This document shows positions 8,146 to 16,090 of a stretch of 20,775 nt of DNA, in pieces; within the stretch, counting starts at the first letter, position 1, and each line of letters begins with the position of its first letter. This stretch comes from DATAMF01 sp964472565 (GTDB lineage: Bacteria; Chloroflexota; Anaerolineae; Aggregatilineales; Aggregatilineaceae). The notes under the pieces were generated by a model. That model saw only the letters and a list, made by a program, of their open reading frames with translations, searched no databases and was not told the origin of the DNA. The position numbers and the translations under genes were made by a program. Location of the stretch: NCBI GenBank assembly GCA_964472565.1, contig CAYYNB010000107.1:1-20775 (forward strand), in the 5' to 3' direction.

Positions 8146-9994
8146 AGTCTTGGGCTGCGGCCAACTGTCTGATCTGGCATGGTCGCCGGATGGGAAGACC
8201 CTGGCGGCGGCGAGTTCTACGGGAATCTGGCTGTATAATGCGGATGATTTTCACGCTGCGCCGCGACAGTTTGCCGAACAGGATCAGCTTGTGGTGCTGG
8301 CCTACAGCCCGGATGGGACACGGATCGCGGCGGGGACCTCTAACGGCACGGTGCGGATATGGAACGTTGGCACGGGTACGCTGGAACGTGTGTTAGAAGG
8401 ACATCCGACGGCGATCACGGCATTGGCGTTCAGCCCTGACGGAACATTGATCGCGGCGGGCGGTGGGGCAGCAACCATTGTTGTTTGGCATGTTGAAAAC
8501 GGGCGCAAAATTTACAACCTGGTGTTTCAGCCTGATTCCGAAGTTGAGGAGATCAAAGCCCGGTTGTATGAAGAAACCGAGGAGATCGACTCGGATTTAG
8601 TGGTCAACAGCCTCGCCTTTATTCCAAATGGAAAAACACTGGCGGCGGGGATGAATGATGGAACCGTGCCGCTGTGGGATGTTGCTACGGGGAGGCTGGC
8701 AGAAGGGCTGGCGACCCAGAGCATGGAAACGACAGCGCTGGCTTACCGGGCTGATGGTACCACGCTGATCACGGGGAGTTCGGATGGCATGCTGCGCGCC
8801 TGGACGGTGGGACCGGACCGGATGGCATTGGATTACACGATTGAAGCGCACGATGGCATGGTGCAGCAGGTCGCGGCAAACAGGCAGTGGTATGTGTCGG
8901 GGGATTCCAACGGCGAGGTTGCCGTGTGGGATGAGAATGGTAATTTTCTGTATGACCTGGATGGGAATATTTCCGGGATACTGAGCCTGCGATTTTGCCC
9001 GACAAGCTCTCGTCTGGCAGTGGGCAGCACAAACAGCCTGATTACGATTTGGGATGTGGCGGAAAATAAACTGTTGTTTAGCTTGCAGCGGCACATGGGA
9101 CCGGTGGAGCAGATCGCATGGACACCCGATGGCGAGATTATCCTCTCCGGGAGTTTTGATGGGGTGGTGCGGTTATGGAATACTCGCACGGGCGACCTGG
9201 TGCGGGTGATCGAAGTGGAAACGGAGATCGAGCCGGATGACGACGAATTTTTGGAAGAGGCGCTCGATCAACTGCTGTGTCTGGCGCACAGCCCGGTAGG
9301 TGCGATTCTGGCTGTCGGGATGCACGACGGGCAGGTTATACTGTTCAGCGGGGCGTCGGGCGAGGAGATTATGCGGCTGGATGGGCACACCGGGATGGTT
9401 CGTGGGGTGGCGTTCAGCGCGGATGGGTGGCTGTTGGCGGCAAGCAGCGGGGATGGTGCCGTGCGGGTCTGGGATATGCAGACCGGGGACCGGATGCGGA
9501 CACTAACCGGATATATCGGGCAGGTGTTCAGCGTGACTTTCAGCCCGGATCAGCACTGGCTGGTGGCGGTTGGCGAAGAAGGATCGATCCGGCTGACGAC
9601 GGTTGATAGCTGGGAGCGGGCCGGATCGCTGCGCGTGGATGCTGGGGTGCTGCATGATGCGGCCTTTCACCCGACGGAAAACCGGCTGGCGCTGGCGTGC
9701 CATGATCGCACGGTGCGGGTGTGGGACATCGGGCAGCGGCGTGAAGTGCGGCGGATGGGCGAGCACCGGGGAACTGTGACGAGTGTGAGCTATCATCCCG
9801 GCGGTAAACTGCTGGCATCGGGCTGCGCGGATGGCGAAGTCCGGGTATGGGATGAAAAGGGAAATTTACTGCACTCGCTGGTGGGCCATGTTAGGGGTGT
9901 AACCGATGTGGCATTCAGCCCGAATGGGGCGTGGCTGGCATCGGGGAGCGCAGATGGCACGGTATGGGTATGGGATGCGGCATTGGACAAGTAG
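8132..9994 (+). CDS. Cytoplasmic 14-blade WD40 repeat protein in the dcw cluster
   Basis: I count 14 consecutive WD40 repeats from LSDLAWSPDGKTLAAA… to GVTDVAFSPNGAWLASGSADGTVWVWD at the C-terminus, enough for two seven-bladed propellers. Repeats end in typical VRVWD-like strands. No signal peptide or membrane segment is seen, so it should be a cytoplasmic scaffold. Two acidic insertions interrupt the pattern: rich in Glu after repeat 3 (8531-8597) and Glu/Asp-rich after repeat 8 (9211-9267). TTG 8132 is the likely start, with GGAGA at 8118-8122 nine bases upstream, overlapping the murB stop by 14 bp; a GTG at 8078 is the longest option. In many dcw clusters ddl sits between murB and ftsQ. 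WD40 proteins are abundant in Chloroflexota, and the function here is unknown. Confidence 0.85.
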   Translation: MATGKVLGCGQLSDLAWSPDGKTLAAASSTGIWLYNADDFHAAPRQFAEQDQLVVLAYSPDGTRIAAGTSNGTVRIWNVGTGTLERVLEGHPTAITALAFSPDGTLIAAGGGAATIVVWHVENGRKIYNLVFQPDSEVEEIKARLYEETEEIDSDLVVNSLAFIPNGKTLAAGMNDGTVPLWDVATGRLAEGLATQSMETTALAYRADGTTLITGSSDGMLRAWTVGPDRMALDYTIEAHDGMVQQVAANRQWYVSGDSNGEVAVWDENGNFLYDLDGNISGILSLRFCPTSSRLAVGSTNSLITIWDVAENKLLFSLQRHMGPVEQIAWTPDGEIILSGSFDGVVRLWNTRTGDLVRVIEVETEIEPDDDEFLEEALDQLLCLAHSPVGAILAVGMHDGQVILFSGASGEEIMRLDGHTGMVRGVAFSADGWLLAASSGDGAVRVWDMQTGDRMRTLTGYIGQVFSVTFSPDQHWLVAVGEEGSIRLTTVDSWERAGSLRVDAGVLHDAAFHPTENRLALACHDRTVRVWDIGQRREVRRMGEHRGTVTSVSYHPGGKLLASGCADGEVRVWDEKGNLLHSLVGHVRGVTDVAFSPNGAWLASGSADGTVWVWDAALDK

Positions 9995-10052
9995 GGGATG
10001 TTGGATTATAGTGGGTTAAAGTGGGAAAATAGAGCTGAGGAAGAATTGTAAC

Positions 10053-11057
10053 TTGGGGTCTTCGCTTAGGGCACGCCGTACGCGCCGTGAACAGGACAAT
10101 GAGAGACGGGGGCATGTTCGCCCACTGGACGAGACGCCCACGCGTCTGGAGGAAGCAACACGCGTCCGGGCAACAGGGTCTTCGCGATCTCATGTGCGTC
10201 CCAAGTCGGATGTGCAGCGGATACGACCCCTGTCTGAGGTCAGCAGCACAGGCCGCCGCGCGGATCGCCGGCGGGCGCGAGTCACAACTGCTGCGCCGAA
10301 AACACGGCGGCGCATCCGCCCGCTTTATCTACTGAGCTGGCGCGCGGTATCGGGCATGATCGTGTTGGGCCTGGGGGTCGTGCTGTACGTGTTCCTCACG
10401 GCAGAAGCGTTTATCGTGAACGCGGTAGCCATTGGGGCCGGGGACGGCAGCGGGAATTTTGTTGATCTGAAATATCTGACGCCCGAAGAAATCTTCGGGT
10501 ACAGCGAGATCGCCGGAAAGCATATCTTTTGGGTGGACCCGCGCGAAGTGGAGCGGAAACTCGAACAGGTGCCGAATATTGCACAGGCAAGAGTGACTGT
10601 CGGATGGCCGCCGAATCTCATCCGAATCGAAGTGATTGAGCGCGAACCCGCCTTGACATGGGAACAGAGCGTGCGGGTGTGGGTGGATGTGAACGGCGTG
10701 ACGATGAAACAGCGCGAAGATCGGCCTGATCTGCTGCGAATCGTGGTGGCGAACCCCGAAGAACCGATTGGTCCAAACGAGCGGATTCCCAAGCCGATCA
10801 TCGACGGCGCGTTGTATCTGCGCAGCCGGTTTCCGAATGTGGAAGTTCTGTTGTATGATCCCGTGAAAGGTTTGGGCTACCATGACTCGCGCGGCTGGAC
10901 GGTCTGGTTCGGCGGCGGTGAAGAAATGGATGTCAAACTGAGGGTGTATCTGGCGACGGTGCGCGATATTGAAGCGCAGGGTATCCAGCCGGGTGAGATT
11001 TTTATGGGTGATCCGGATCGCCCGTATTACACAATGTTGTACAGACAGGGGCAGTAG
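10053..11057 (+). CDS. ftsQ: Cell division protein FtsQ
   Basis: FtsQ is a bitopic divisome protein that links early and late division proteins through its periplasmic-side POTRA domain. The 334 residues comprise a long Arg-rich cytoplasmic tail (1-95), one membrane helix (about 97-117, GMIVLGLGVVLYVFL), and a POTRA-like domain (about 118-200) with YLTPEEIFGYSEIAGKHIFW, IAQARVTVGWPPNLIRIEV and IEREPAL. The C-terminal FtsQ region includes VKLRVYLATVRDIEAQ. The start is TTG 10053, because GAGGAAG at 10036-10042 lies ten bases upstream and no ATG precedes the tail. The position before ftsA supports FtsQ over a stand-alone POTRA protein. The basic tail is longer than in E. coli FtsQ and probably disordered. 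Confidence 0.9.
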   Translation: MGSSLRARRTRREQDNERRGHVRPLDETPTRLEEATRVRATGSSRSHVRPKSDVQRIRPLSEVSSTGRRADRRRARVTTAAPKTRRRIRPLYLLSWRAVSGMIVLGLGVVLYVFLTAEAFIVNAVAIGAGDGSGNFVDLKYLTPEEIFGYSEIAGKHIFWVDPREVERKLEQVPNIAQARVTVGWPPNLIRIEVIEREPALTWEQSVRVWVDVNGVTMKQREDRPDLLRIVVANPEEPIGPNERIPKPIIDGALYLRSRFPNVEVLLYDPVKGLGYHDSRGWTVWFGGGEEMDVKLRVYLATVRDIEAQGIQPGEIFMGDPDRPYYTMLYRQGQ

Positions 11058-11140
11058 GGGGAAACCCCACCCTAAATCCTTCCCCACATGCGGGGAGGGA
11101 CACGAGCGTGGTGAGGTAATCACAAACCGACGGTTAAAGT
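11058..11140. repeat. GC-rich hairpins between ftsQ and ftsA
   Basis: GGGG AAA CCCC lies directly after the ftsQ stop (about 11058-11068). TCCTTCCCC (11077-11085) then pairs with GGGGAGGGA (11092-11100) around ACATGC, with one mismatch. No T-tract follows. It resembles in style, but does not copy, the palindromic blocks at 2391 and 5029. AACCG A CGGTT at 11125-11135 is a further small perfect inverted repeat close to the ftsA start. Confidence 0.5.
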
Positions 11141-12400
11141 ATGGGCGAACTGGTTGTAGGGATTGATATTGGCACGACGAAGGTATGTTCCATCGTCGGC
11201 GAGGTGCGCGACACCGATATTTATGTATTGGGTGTGGGCATCGAGCCGTCGCATGGTATGAAAAAAGGCATGGTGACGGATGTGAATGCCTTGAGCGCCG
11301 CGATCTCGAATTCGGTGCATAAAGCCGAAAAAAGCAGCGGGTATGAGATCGGGCGGGCATTTGTGTCGGTGGCCGGGGGGCATATTGAGTCGATTAACAG
11401 CAAGGGCGCGGTTGGAATCTCGAATGCGCGCGGCGTCCGGCTGGAAGATTTGGAACGGGCGATGGATGCGGCCAAAGCTGTTTCGCTGCCGTATGGGCGC
11501 GAGGTGCTGCATGTTATTCCGCGTAATTACAGCCTGGATGGGCAGGAAGGGCTGCGCAGCCCGTTGGGGATGCTGGGGTTCCGGCTGGAAGTCGAAACTC
11601 ATATCATTACAGCGGCAACGGCGAGTATTCAGAATTTGACGCGGTGTGTCGAGTCGGCGGGCGTGTTTGTGGATCGATTTATTCTGAATCCGCTGGCGTC
11701 GGGGGATGTGGTGCTGACCGATGCGGAGCGCGATGCCGGGGCGATGGTGGTGGATATTGGCGGTGGTACAACCGATATTGCGATCTTTTTGGACGGGGCG
11801 GTGTGGCATACGGCGGTGATTGCCGTCGGTGGACAGCATATCACCAATGATATTGCGCATGGGCTGCACCTGCCGTTTGAACTGGCCGAAGCGGTTAAAC
11901 TGGAATATGGGCACGCGGACCCTAAATCCGTCAGTCCACTGGAGGCATTCCCGATCCAGCCATTTGGTGAGGAACTGCCGAGCAAAGTGCAGCGGACGGA
12001 TTTGGCGCATATTATCAACGCGCGTGTGACTGAAATGTTTGAACTGATTCTCAAAGAAGCCAAGCGCAGCGGGTATGACAGCCTGCTGAAGGCGGGACTC
12101 ATTCTGACCGGGGGCAGCAGCCAACTGCCCGGAATCAAGACGGTGGCGGCGGATGTGCTCAAGATGCCGGTGCGGGTGGCCCAACCCGAAAACGTTACCG
12201 GGATGTCGGAAACGCTCAAAAATCCGGCATACAGTACTAGTGTGGGATTGCTAAATCTTGGCCTGATCATGGATCTTGAAGATGATCGGCGAAAATCCCT
12301 CCGCAATGGCAGTGAAGCTCATGGGCCGCGCGTGGATTGGGGCGGATTCTTTAAACGATTCTTGTCACGGCTGCTGCCTGGGGAGGAAGATGAGGAATAA
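11141..12400 (+). CDS. ftsA: Cell division protein FtsA
   Basis: FtsA is the actin-like ATPase that anchors FtsZ to the membrane. The 419 residues show the actin-fold nucleotide motifs: GIDIGTTKVCSIV (7-19) and VVDIGGGTTDIAIF (about 203-216). The adenosine motif is LILTGGSSQLPGI. The 1C domain region VSVAGGHIESINSKGAV is also typical. The tail GGFFKRFLSRLLP before the acidic end EEDEE is a classic amphipathic membrane-targeting helix. The ATG at 11141 has no strong ribosome binding site; GAGG at 11113-11116 is too far. The final codons (GAG GAA) double as the ribosome binding site of the next gene, an ATPase, not ftsZ. Separation of ftsA from ftsZ by two unrelated genes is the main oddity. 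Confidence 0.96.
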   Translation: MGELVVGIDIGTTKVCSIVGEVRDTDIYVLGVGIEPSHGMKKGMVTDVNALSAAISNSVHKAEKSSGYEIGRAFVSVAGGHIESINSKGAVGISNARGVRLEDLERAMDAAKAVSLPYGREVLHVIPRNYSLDGQEGLRSPLGMLGFRLEVETHIITAATASIQNLTRCVESAGVFVDRFILNPLASGDVVLTDAERDAGAMVVDIGGGTTDIAIFLDGAVWHTAVIAVGGQHITNDIAHGLHLPFELAEAVKLEYGHADPKSVSPLEAFPIQPFGEELPSKVQRTDLAHIINARVTEMFELILKEAKRSGYDSLLKAGLILTGGSSQLPGIKTVAADVLKMPVRVAQPENVTGMSETLKNPAYSTSVGLLNLGLIMDLEDDRRKSLRNGSEAHGPRVDWGGFFKRFLSRLLPGEEDEE

Positions 12401-12403
12401 CAA

Positions 12404-13528
12404 GTGAAACTGGCTAATCTTCATATACGGGATTTTCGAGGATTAAGTAATACCCAAATTGATTTTACCGATGAATTAGGGCGGATTCGCAACCTTACCC
12501 TCATCGTAGGCCCTAACGGAAGTGGTAAAACATCAATTTTAGATGCGATATGGTTTGGATTACAGGGACAGATTGGCTTTCGTGTGCTGCGCCCTGCTTT
12601 TCGCCCTGAGCCACGTTATGTCGTGTCTACCGGCCAACGGTATGCAGAAATTGCATTCCAACTTTCCATTACAGAGGAAGAAAGGAGACTAATCCGTGAA
12701 TGGAAAGATGAACTTGTGAAGGAAGGGATTATCGGGCATCATCCAGGGCCAGATAATACGAACGCAGATATTATTTGGACATATCCTGCGCAACCGGGAT
12801 ATGAGGAAAAACCGAATGGGAGTGGGTACAAGTATCCCAATCATACTGACTGGGCTGTTCTTCGAGGAAAAGATTATGCGCGGCGTCTTGCAAAAATATC
12901 AGCTCTTCCGGTTCCAGGTCGAGAGCAGGTAGGCGGTGTCTATTTTTTTGAGCAGGAGCGTCAAATTGTCGCCAATCCCATTTATTCCTTGCACTCTAAT
13001 AACACAGAAGAAGATAAAGAGGATGAGACTGAATCTCCTACTGATATTCGTTCAAAGCTTATTGATTTTGGAGTCAAAGAGCAACTTGGGCATATAGCTC
13101 CTCCCAAAAGTTGGTACAAGCGTATCCGTGAAAGTTACGAGTATATCTGTGTGCCACATAAAATGGGAGAGGTATATGCTAATCAATCGGACGGTGAATA
13201 TGAAATAGATTTTATAGACGCTGATGGTAGACACTATTCATTTGATGGATTGAGCAGCGGTGAACGAGCTGTTCTCAATTTTATGACGCAGTATTTTGCA
13301 AAAAATATGCGTAATTCGATTGTACTGATTGATGAGCTAGAACTTCATCTTCATCCTACCTGGCAGCGGCGGGTACTTCAAAACTTTTTGCGGTTAGAAG
13401 ATGGCAATCAATTTATTGTTACGACGCACTCACCTGCTTTGCGGCAGACTGTTTCACCTGACGATACTATAGAGTTGGGAGAATTAGGCGATATTCCGAA
13501 TTGGCAGACTACTGAGGAAACGGAATAA
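12404..13528 (+). CDS. SMC/ABC-like AAA ATPase, AriA-like component of a putative PARIS-type defence pair
   Basis: This 374-residue ATPase has Walker A GPNGSGKTS at 36-44 after a RecF/SMC-type start (LHIRDFRGL), an ABC signature-like LSSGER at 283-288, Walker B IVLIDELELHLHP with Asp310-Glu311, and an H-loop TTHSP with His342. This is the AAA_15/AAA_21 layout found in OLD, Gabija, Septu and PARIS (AriA) proteins. GTG 12404 follows the ftsA stop by three bases and uses GAGGAA at 12392-12397 inside ftsA as its ribosome binding site. The stop overlaps the next ATG by one base (TAATG), so the pair should be co-translated. The gene is markedly AT-rich: 24 G+C of 60 at 13141-13200 against 40 of 60 in ftsA at 11701-11760, which suggests transfer. 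The fold is certain; the PARIS assignment is inferred from the partner gene. Confidence 0.82.
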   Translation: MKLANLHIRDFRGLSNTQIDFTDELGRIRNLTLIVGPNGSGKTSILDAIWFGLQGQIGFRVLRPAFRPEPRYVVSTGQRYAEIAFQLSITEEERRLIREWKDELVKEGIIGHHPGPDNTNADIIWTYPAQPGYEEKPNGSGYKYPNHTDWAVLRGKDYARRLAKISALPVPGREQVGGVYFFEQERQIVANPIYSLHSNNTEEDKEDETESPTDIRSKLIDFGVKEQLGHIAPPKSWYKRIRESYEYICVPHKMGEVYANQSDGEYEIDFIDADGRHYSFDGLSSGERAVLNFMTQYFAKNMRNSIVLIDELELHLHPTWQRRVLQNFLRLEDGNQFIVTTHSPALRQTVSPDDTIELGELGDIPNWQTTEETE

Positions 13529-14436
13529 TGCCTGCAAAAATACATCCCTTGCGACCTCTTAATGACTTTATTCTCGTTTGTGAAGGCTCTGAAGATTATG
13601 ATTTTATAAATGCCATTTTACGTCAGTTTGCATTGCCGCTTTCTATTGTGTATGCGGGTGGTGTTGATAGTGTGAGCGTATTGGCTAGCATACTTAGTCC
13701 ATCAGTATATATCAAAGATAGAGATTTTACGTGTTCTTTTCAAGAGGCTAAGCAAACACTAAATCCTGGTGATAATCGTACTGTTTGGCCTTTTCTTGAT
13801 ATTGAAGCGTACCTTTTACATTCTGATTGGATATGGGCTGCGATAGAGTTTATTAGAGTGTCTCCTGTAGGACGGATTCGTAAACCGCCGAAGAACTTGT
13901 CTGAACTAGAAAAAGATATTCTTACGATAGCGAATGACTTTGTGGCTGATCATGCAGGGCGTCAGATGATTGAGAAGTTGAATCGGTATATGAACCCTAT
14001 TCAAGTTCGAGCTGGTGTTAGAAAGAAGATTGGCAACGCTGGGGTCAGCAATCCAAGCGAATGGGAAAGTCATTTGCGGGAAGAAGCGCGTCGCCTTCGT
14101 CAGGCGGCTAATGAGGTGGCTGGATTAGATTCGCTAGCCGAAAGTGAAGTTATAAAAGAGTTTAATAAGCTATTATCCCAGTATTCCGTTTGGGCTAAAG
14201 ATATTTCTGCTATTCGAGAAAATTTTTCTGGTAAACGTATCTTCATGTGCTTGGCAGAAACATGGCAAGTTGGAAGCGAGAAACAAAACGCTAAGAAACC
14301 CTGGCGAGTCCTGCGAGATGCAGTAGTAAAACAAGCAGATGAGTACAGCCGATCTATTCAGGGCTTTCTGAGTGATGATTCTCGGCTGGGTGATTTTGGT
14401 CTACTTGCTGGAAAAATTTTAGGGAGGAAAATTTAG
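13528..14436 (+). CDS. DUF4435-like TOPRIM-type protein, AriB-like effector of the putative PARIS-type pair
   Basis: The 302-residue protein begins with a short tail followed by FILVCEGSEDYDFINAIL, placing Glu19 where TOPRIM/DUF4435 proteins have their first acidic residue. YIKDRDF gives Asp64-x-Asp66, and WPFLDIEAYLL matches the DIENYLL-type signature of DUF4435. In PARIS, AriB carries a DUF4435/TOPRIM domain and acts as a toxic nuclease released from AriA when phage anti-restriction proteins are sensed; I infer a similar effector role. The ATG at 13528 overlaps the ATPase stop and has GAGGAAA at 13514-13520. The middle is helical and charged, with LREEARRLRQAANEVAGL. Composition is AT-rich like its partner and unlike ftsZ. 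OLD-type or other ATPase-TOPRIM systems are the main alternatives. No mobile-element genes flank it. Confidence 0.72.
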   Translation: MPAKIHPLRPLNDFILVCEGSEDYDFINAILRQFALPLSIVYAGGVDSVSVLASILSPSVYIKDRDFTCSFQEAKQTLNPGDNRTVWPFLDIEAYLLHSDWIWAAIEFIRVSPVGRIRKPPKNLSELEKDILTIANDFVADHAGRQMIEKLNRYMNPIQVRAGVRKKIGNAGVSNPSEWESHLREEARRLRQAANEVAGLDSLAESEVIKEFNKLLSQYSVWAKDISAIRENFSGKRIFMCLAETWQVGSEKQNAKKPWRVLRDAVVKQADEYSRSIQGFLSDDSRLGDFGLLAGKILGRKI

Positions 14437-14496
14437 TATTTGTGTATGAGTTTTCAAACCTTTAGCAGGAATGGTCATAGGTACATTTTCGCTATT

Positions 14497-14524
14497 TTGG
14501 AAATGACGTAAAATCAACGACAAT
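14497..14524 (+). promoter_or_regulatory. Candidate promoter for ftsZ
   Basis: TTGGAA (14497-14502) and GACAAT (14519-14524) are four-of-six matches to sigma-70 boxes spaced by 16 bases. An overlapping option has the better -10, TAAAAT at 14509-14514, with a weak -35 TTTTCG at 14486-14491. A promoter here would let ftsZ be transcribed independently of the inserted ATPase pair. It is judged by eye only. Confidence 0.35.
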
Positions 14525-14538
14525 AAGAGCGGGAGCCA

Positions 14539-14582
14539 CCGATATTGGTCGCCGCAGCGCACACAGGGTGGGGCGACATCGG
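14539..14582 (+). promoter_or_regulatory. Imperfect hairpin in the ftsZ leader
   Basis: CCGAT (14539-14543) and GTCGCC (14548-14553) pair with the continuous GGCGACATCGG (14572-14582), leaving a four-base bulge on the 5' side and an 18-base loop. It ends about 20 bases before the ftsZ ribosome binding site. No T-tract follows, so it is more likely a leader structure or protein site than a terminator. Confidence 0.45.
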
Positions 14583-14616
14583 AACACCACAGGCACGACA
14601 TTAGGAGGGTAAACGT

Positions 14617-15849
14617 ATGTCAGACCCATTGCCACTGGGGGACAATTTCGCAAGTATTAAAGTCGTCGGGATCGGCGGCGGCGGCGGAAATGCTGTCAAC
14701 CGCATGATTGAAGAAGGTTTGGGTGGAGTCGAATTTATTGCGATTAATACGGACGCGCAGGCATTAATGTTGAGTAAGGCCAAAACCCGCGTGCGTATCG
14801 GTGATAAATTGACACGCGGTCTTGGGGCAGGTGGAAATCCTGAGATTGGCCGGAAAGCAGCCGAAGAAAGCGCGGATGAGCTTTATGAAGTGCTGCGCGG
14901 CGCAGATATGGTTTTCATTACGAGCGGTATGGGCGGCGGTACGGGAACGGGGGGCGCACCCATCGTGGCCCAGGTCGCCAAGGAACTTGGCTCGCTGACG
15001 ATTGGTGTGGTCACGAAACCCTTCACCTTTGAAGGCTCGCGGCGCATCCAGTCGGCAGAAGCGGGGATCGAAGCGTTGAAGGGGCAGGTAGACACGCTGA
15101 TTGTGATCCCGAATGATCGTCTGCTGCAAATTGTGGATAAACGCTCCAGCCTTCAGGATGCGTTTGGCATGGCGGACGACGTGCTGCGCCAGGGTATTCA
15201 GGGCATTTCAGAATTGATTACGGTGCCCGGTTTGATCAACCTGGACTTTGCGGACGTGCGCACGATTATGTCCGAGGGCGGCGCGGCATTGATGGCGGTT
15301 GGACGGGCGAGCGGCGAAGATCGTTCGCGCAAGGCTGCCGAGTCCGCGATCAGCAGCAGTCTGCTCGATGTGACGATTGACGGCGCACGCGGCATTTTGT
15401 TCAACGTGACGGGCGGGCCGAATATGAGCCTGTTCGAAGTCAACGAAGCGGCGGCCATCATCAAGGAAACGGCGCACCCCGATGTCAACCTGATCTTCGG
15501 CGCGGTGATCGACGAGAATATGGGCGACGAAATCCGCATTACCGTGATCGCAACCGGGTTCGAGCAGTCGCGCGTTCAGACCCGGCGTCCGGTGGTGAGC
15601 GCCCGCGAACGGGTCAGCGGCACGAACGCGGCCCCGGCTCCGGTGCAGCGTCCGATTCAGCGTCAGGTTCCGCAGCAGCCGGCCCAATCACTACCGGATG
15701 TAGAGGACACGGATCTGCCGCTCGCGTCGCAGCAGCCGGCCCAACAGCCGCAGCAGCAACCCGCACCGCGTAAGGCTGAAGAGGAATTTACGTCGCGGGT
15801 ATACGATACGGACGATCTGGATATTCCAGCGTTCCTGCGCCGCCGTTAA
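14617..15849 (+). CDS. ftsZ: Cell division protein FtsZ
   Basis: FtsZ is the tubulin-like GTPase that forms the Z ring. The 410 residues contain KVVGIGGGGGNAVNRM (15-30), the tubulin signature GGGTGTG at 106-112, and the T7 synergy loop NLDFAD at 208-213 with the catalytic aspartates. A Gln/Pro-rich flexible linker spans about 335-385, and the conserved C-terminal peptide DDLDIPAFLRRR at 399-410 is the FtsA-binding tail. ATG 14617 has an excellent ribosome binding site, AGGAGGG at 14603-14609, seven bases upstream, the strongest in the window. High-GC composition resumes here after the AT-rich insertion. A terminator at 15914-15942 ends the transcript, so ftsZ is the last gene of the dcw run. 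Confidence 0.98.
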   Translation: MSDPLPLGDNFASIKVVGIGGGGGNAVNRMIEEGLGGVEFIAINTDAQALMLSKAKTRVRIGDKLTRGLGAGGNPEIGRKAAEESADELYEVLRGADMVFITSGMGGGTGTGGAPIVAQVAKELGSLTIGVVTKPFTFEGSRRIQSAEAGIEALKGQVDTLIVIPNDRLLQIVDKRSSLQDAFGMADDVLRQGIQGISELITVPGLINLDFADVRTIMSEGGAALMAVGRASGEDRSRKAAESAISSSLLDVTIDGARGILFNVTGGPNMSLFEVNEAAAIIKETAHPDVNLIFGAVIDENMGDEIRITVIATGFEQSRVQTRRPVVSARERVSGTNAAPAPVQRPIQRQVPQQPAQSLPDVEDTDLPLASQQPAQQPQQQPAPRKAEEEFTSRVYDTDDLDIPAFLRRR

Positions 15850-15913
15850 TTGAGGCGGTTTCCAACTGCATTATTAAGGTGTCTCGTCTGACATCCTGAT
15901 TTGTCTTGCCTGT

Positions 15914-15942
15914 AACTCCATCTCATTGAGATGGAGTTTTTT
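15914..15942 (+). terminator. Intrinsic terminator after ftsZ
   Basis: AACTCCATCTC (15914-15924) and GAGATGGAGTT (15928-15938) form an 11-bp perfect stem around the loop ATT, followed by a run of six T (15937-15942). It lies 65 bases after the ftsZ stop and separates the dcw cluster from nrdR-nrdJ. Confidence 0.9.
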
Positions 15943-16043
15943 GTGGGATATGGCGGGTTAATTCTAACCTAAAATAAACCGTCTTAGGTACTCTGGTACC
16001 ATACGCCAGAAAACTTGTTCGTGGTACATTTTAGAGACCTTAA

Positions 16044-16059
16044 ACACTATATCTGGTGG
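16044..16059 (+). promoter_or_regulatory. NrdR box 1
   Basis: ACACTATATCTGGTGG closely fits the known NrdR operator pattern (ACACwATATnTwGTGT-like). Its start is 31 bp from the start of box 2, about three helical turns, as in known paired NrdR boxes. It lies 120 bp upstream of nrdR, implying autoregulation and control of nrdJ. Confidence 0.8.
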
Positions 16060-16074
16060 TTAAGAGACTGCTGA

Positions 16075-16090
16075 ACCCCTATATATGGGG
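16075..16090 (+). promoter_or_regulatory. NrdR box 2
   Basis: ACCCCTATATATGGGG has the same TATAT core and extends to a near-perfect inverted repeat, AACCCC…GGGGTT (16074-16093). It is paired with box 1 at 31-bp spacing. The rest of the 15943-16179 gap is AT-rich and shows no gene and no clear -35/-10 pair. Confidence 0.75.

Noticed and set aside
10329..11360. Minus-strand open frame of 343 residues
   Set aside because: It covers ftsQ and the start of ftsA in antisense; the real genes on the + strand have clear motifs.
11120..12184. Minus-strand open frame of 354 residues
   Set aside because: It is antisense to ftsA, is rich in His/Arg/Gln in a pattern typical of shadow frames, and shows no motif.
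12398..14520. Target-site duplication or terminal inverted repeats around the ATPase pair
   Set aside because: I compared sequence at both edges (after the ftsA stop and around 14437-14530) and saw no convincing direct or inverted repeat.
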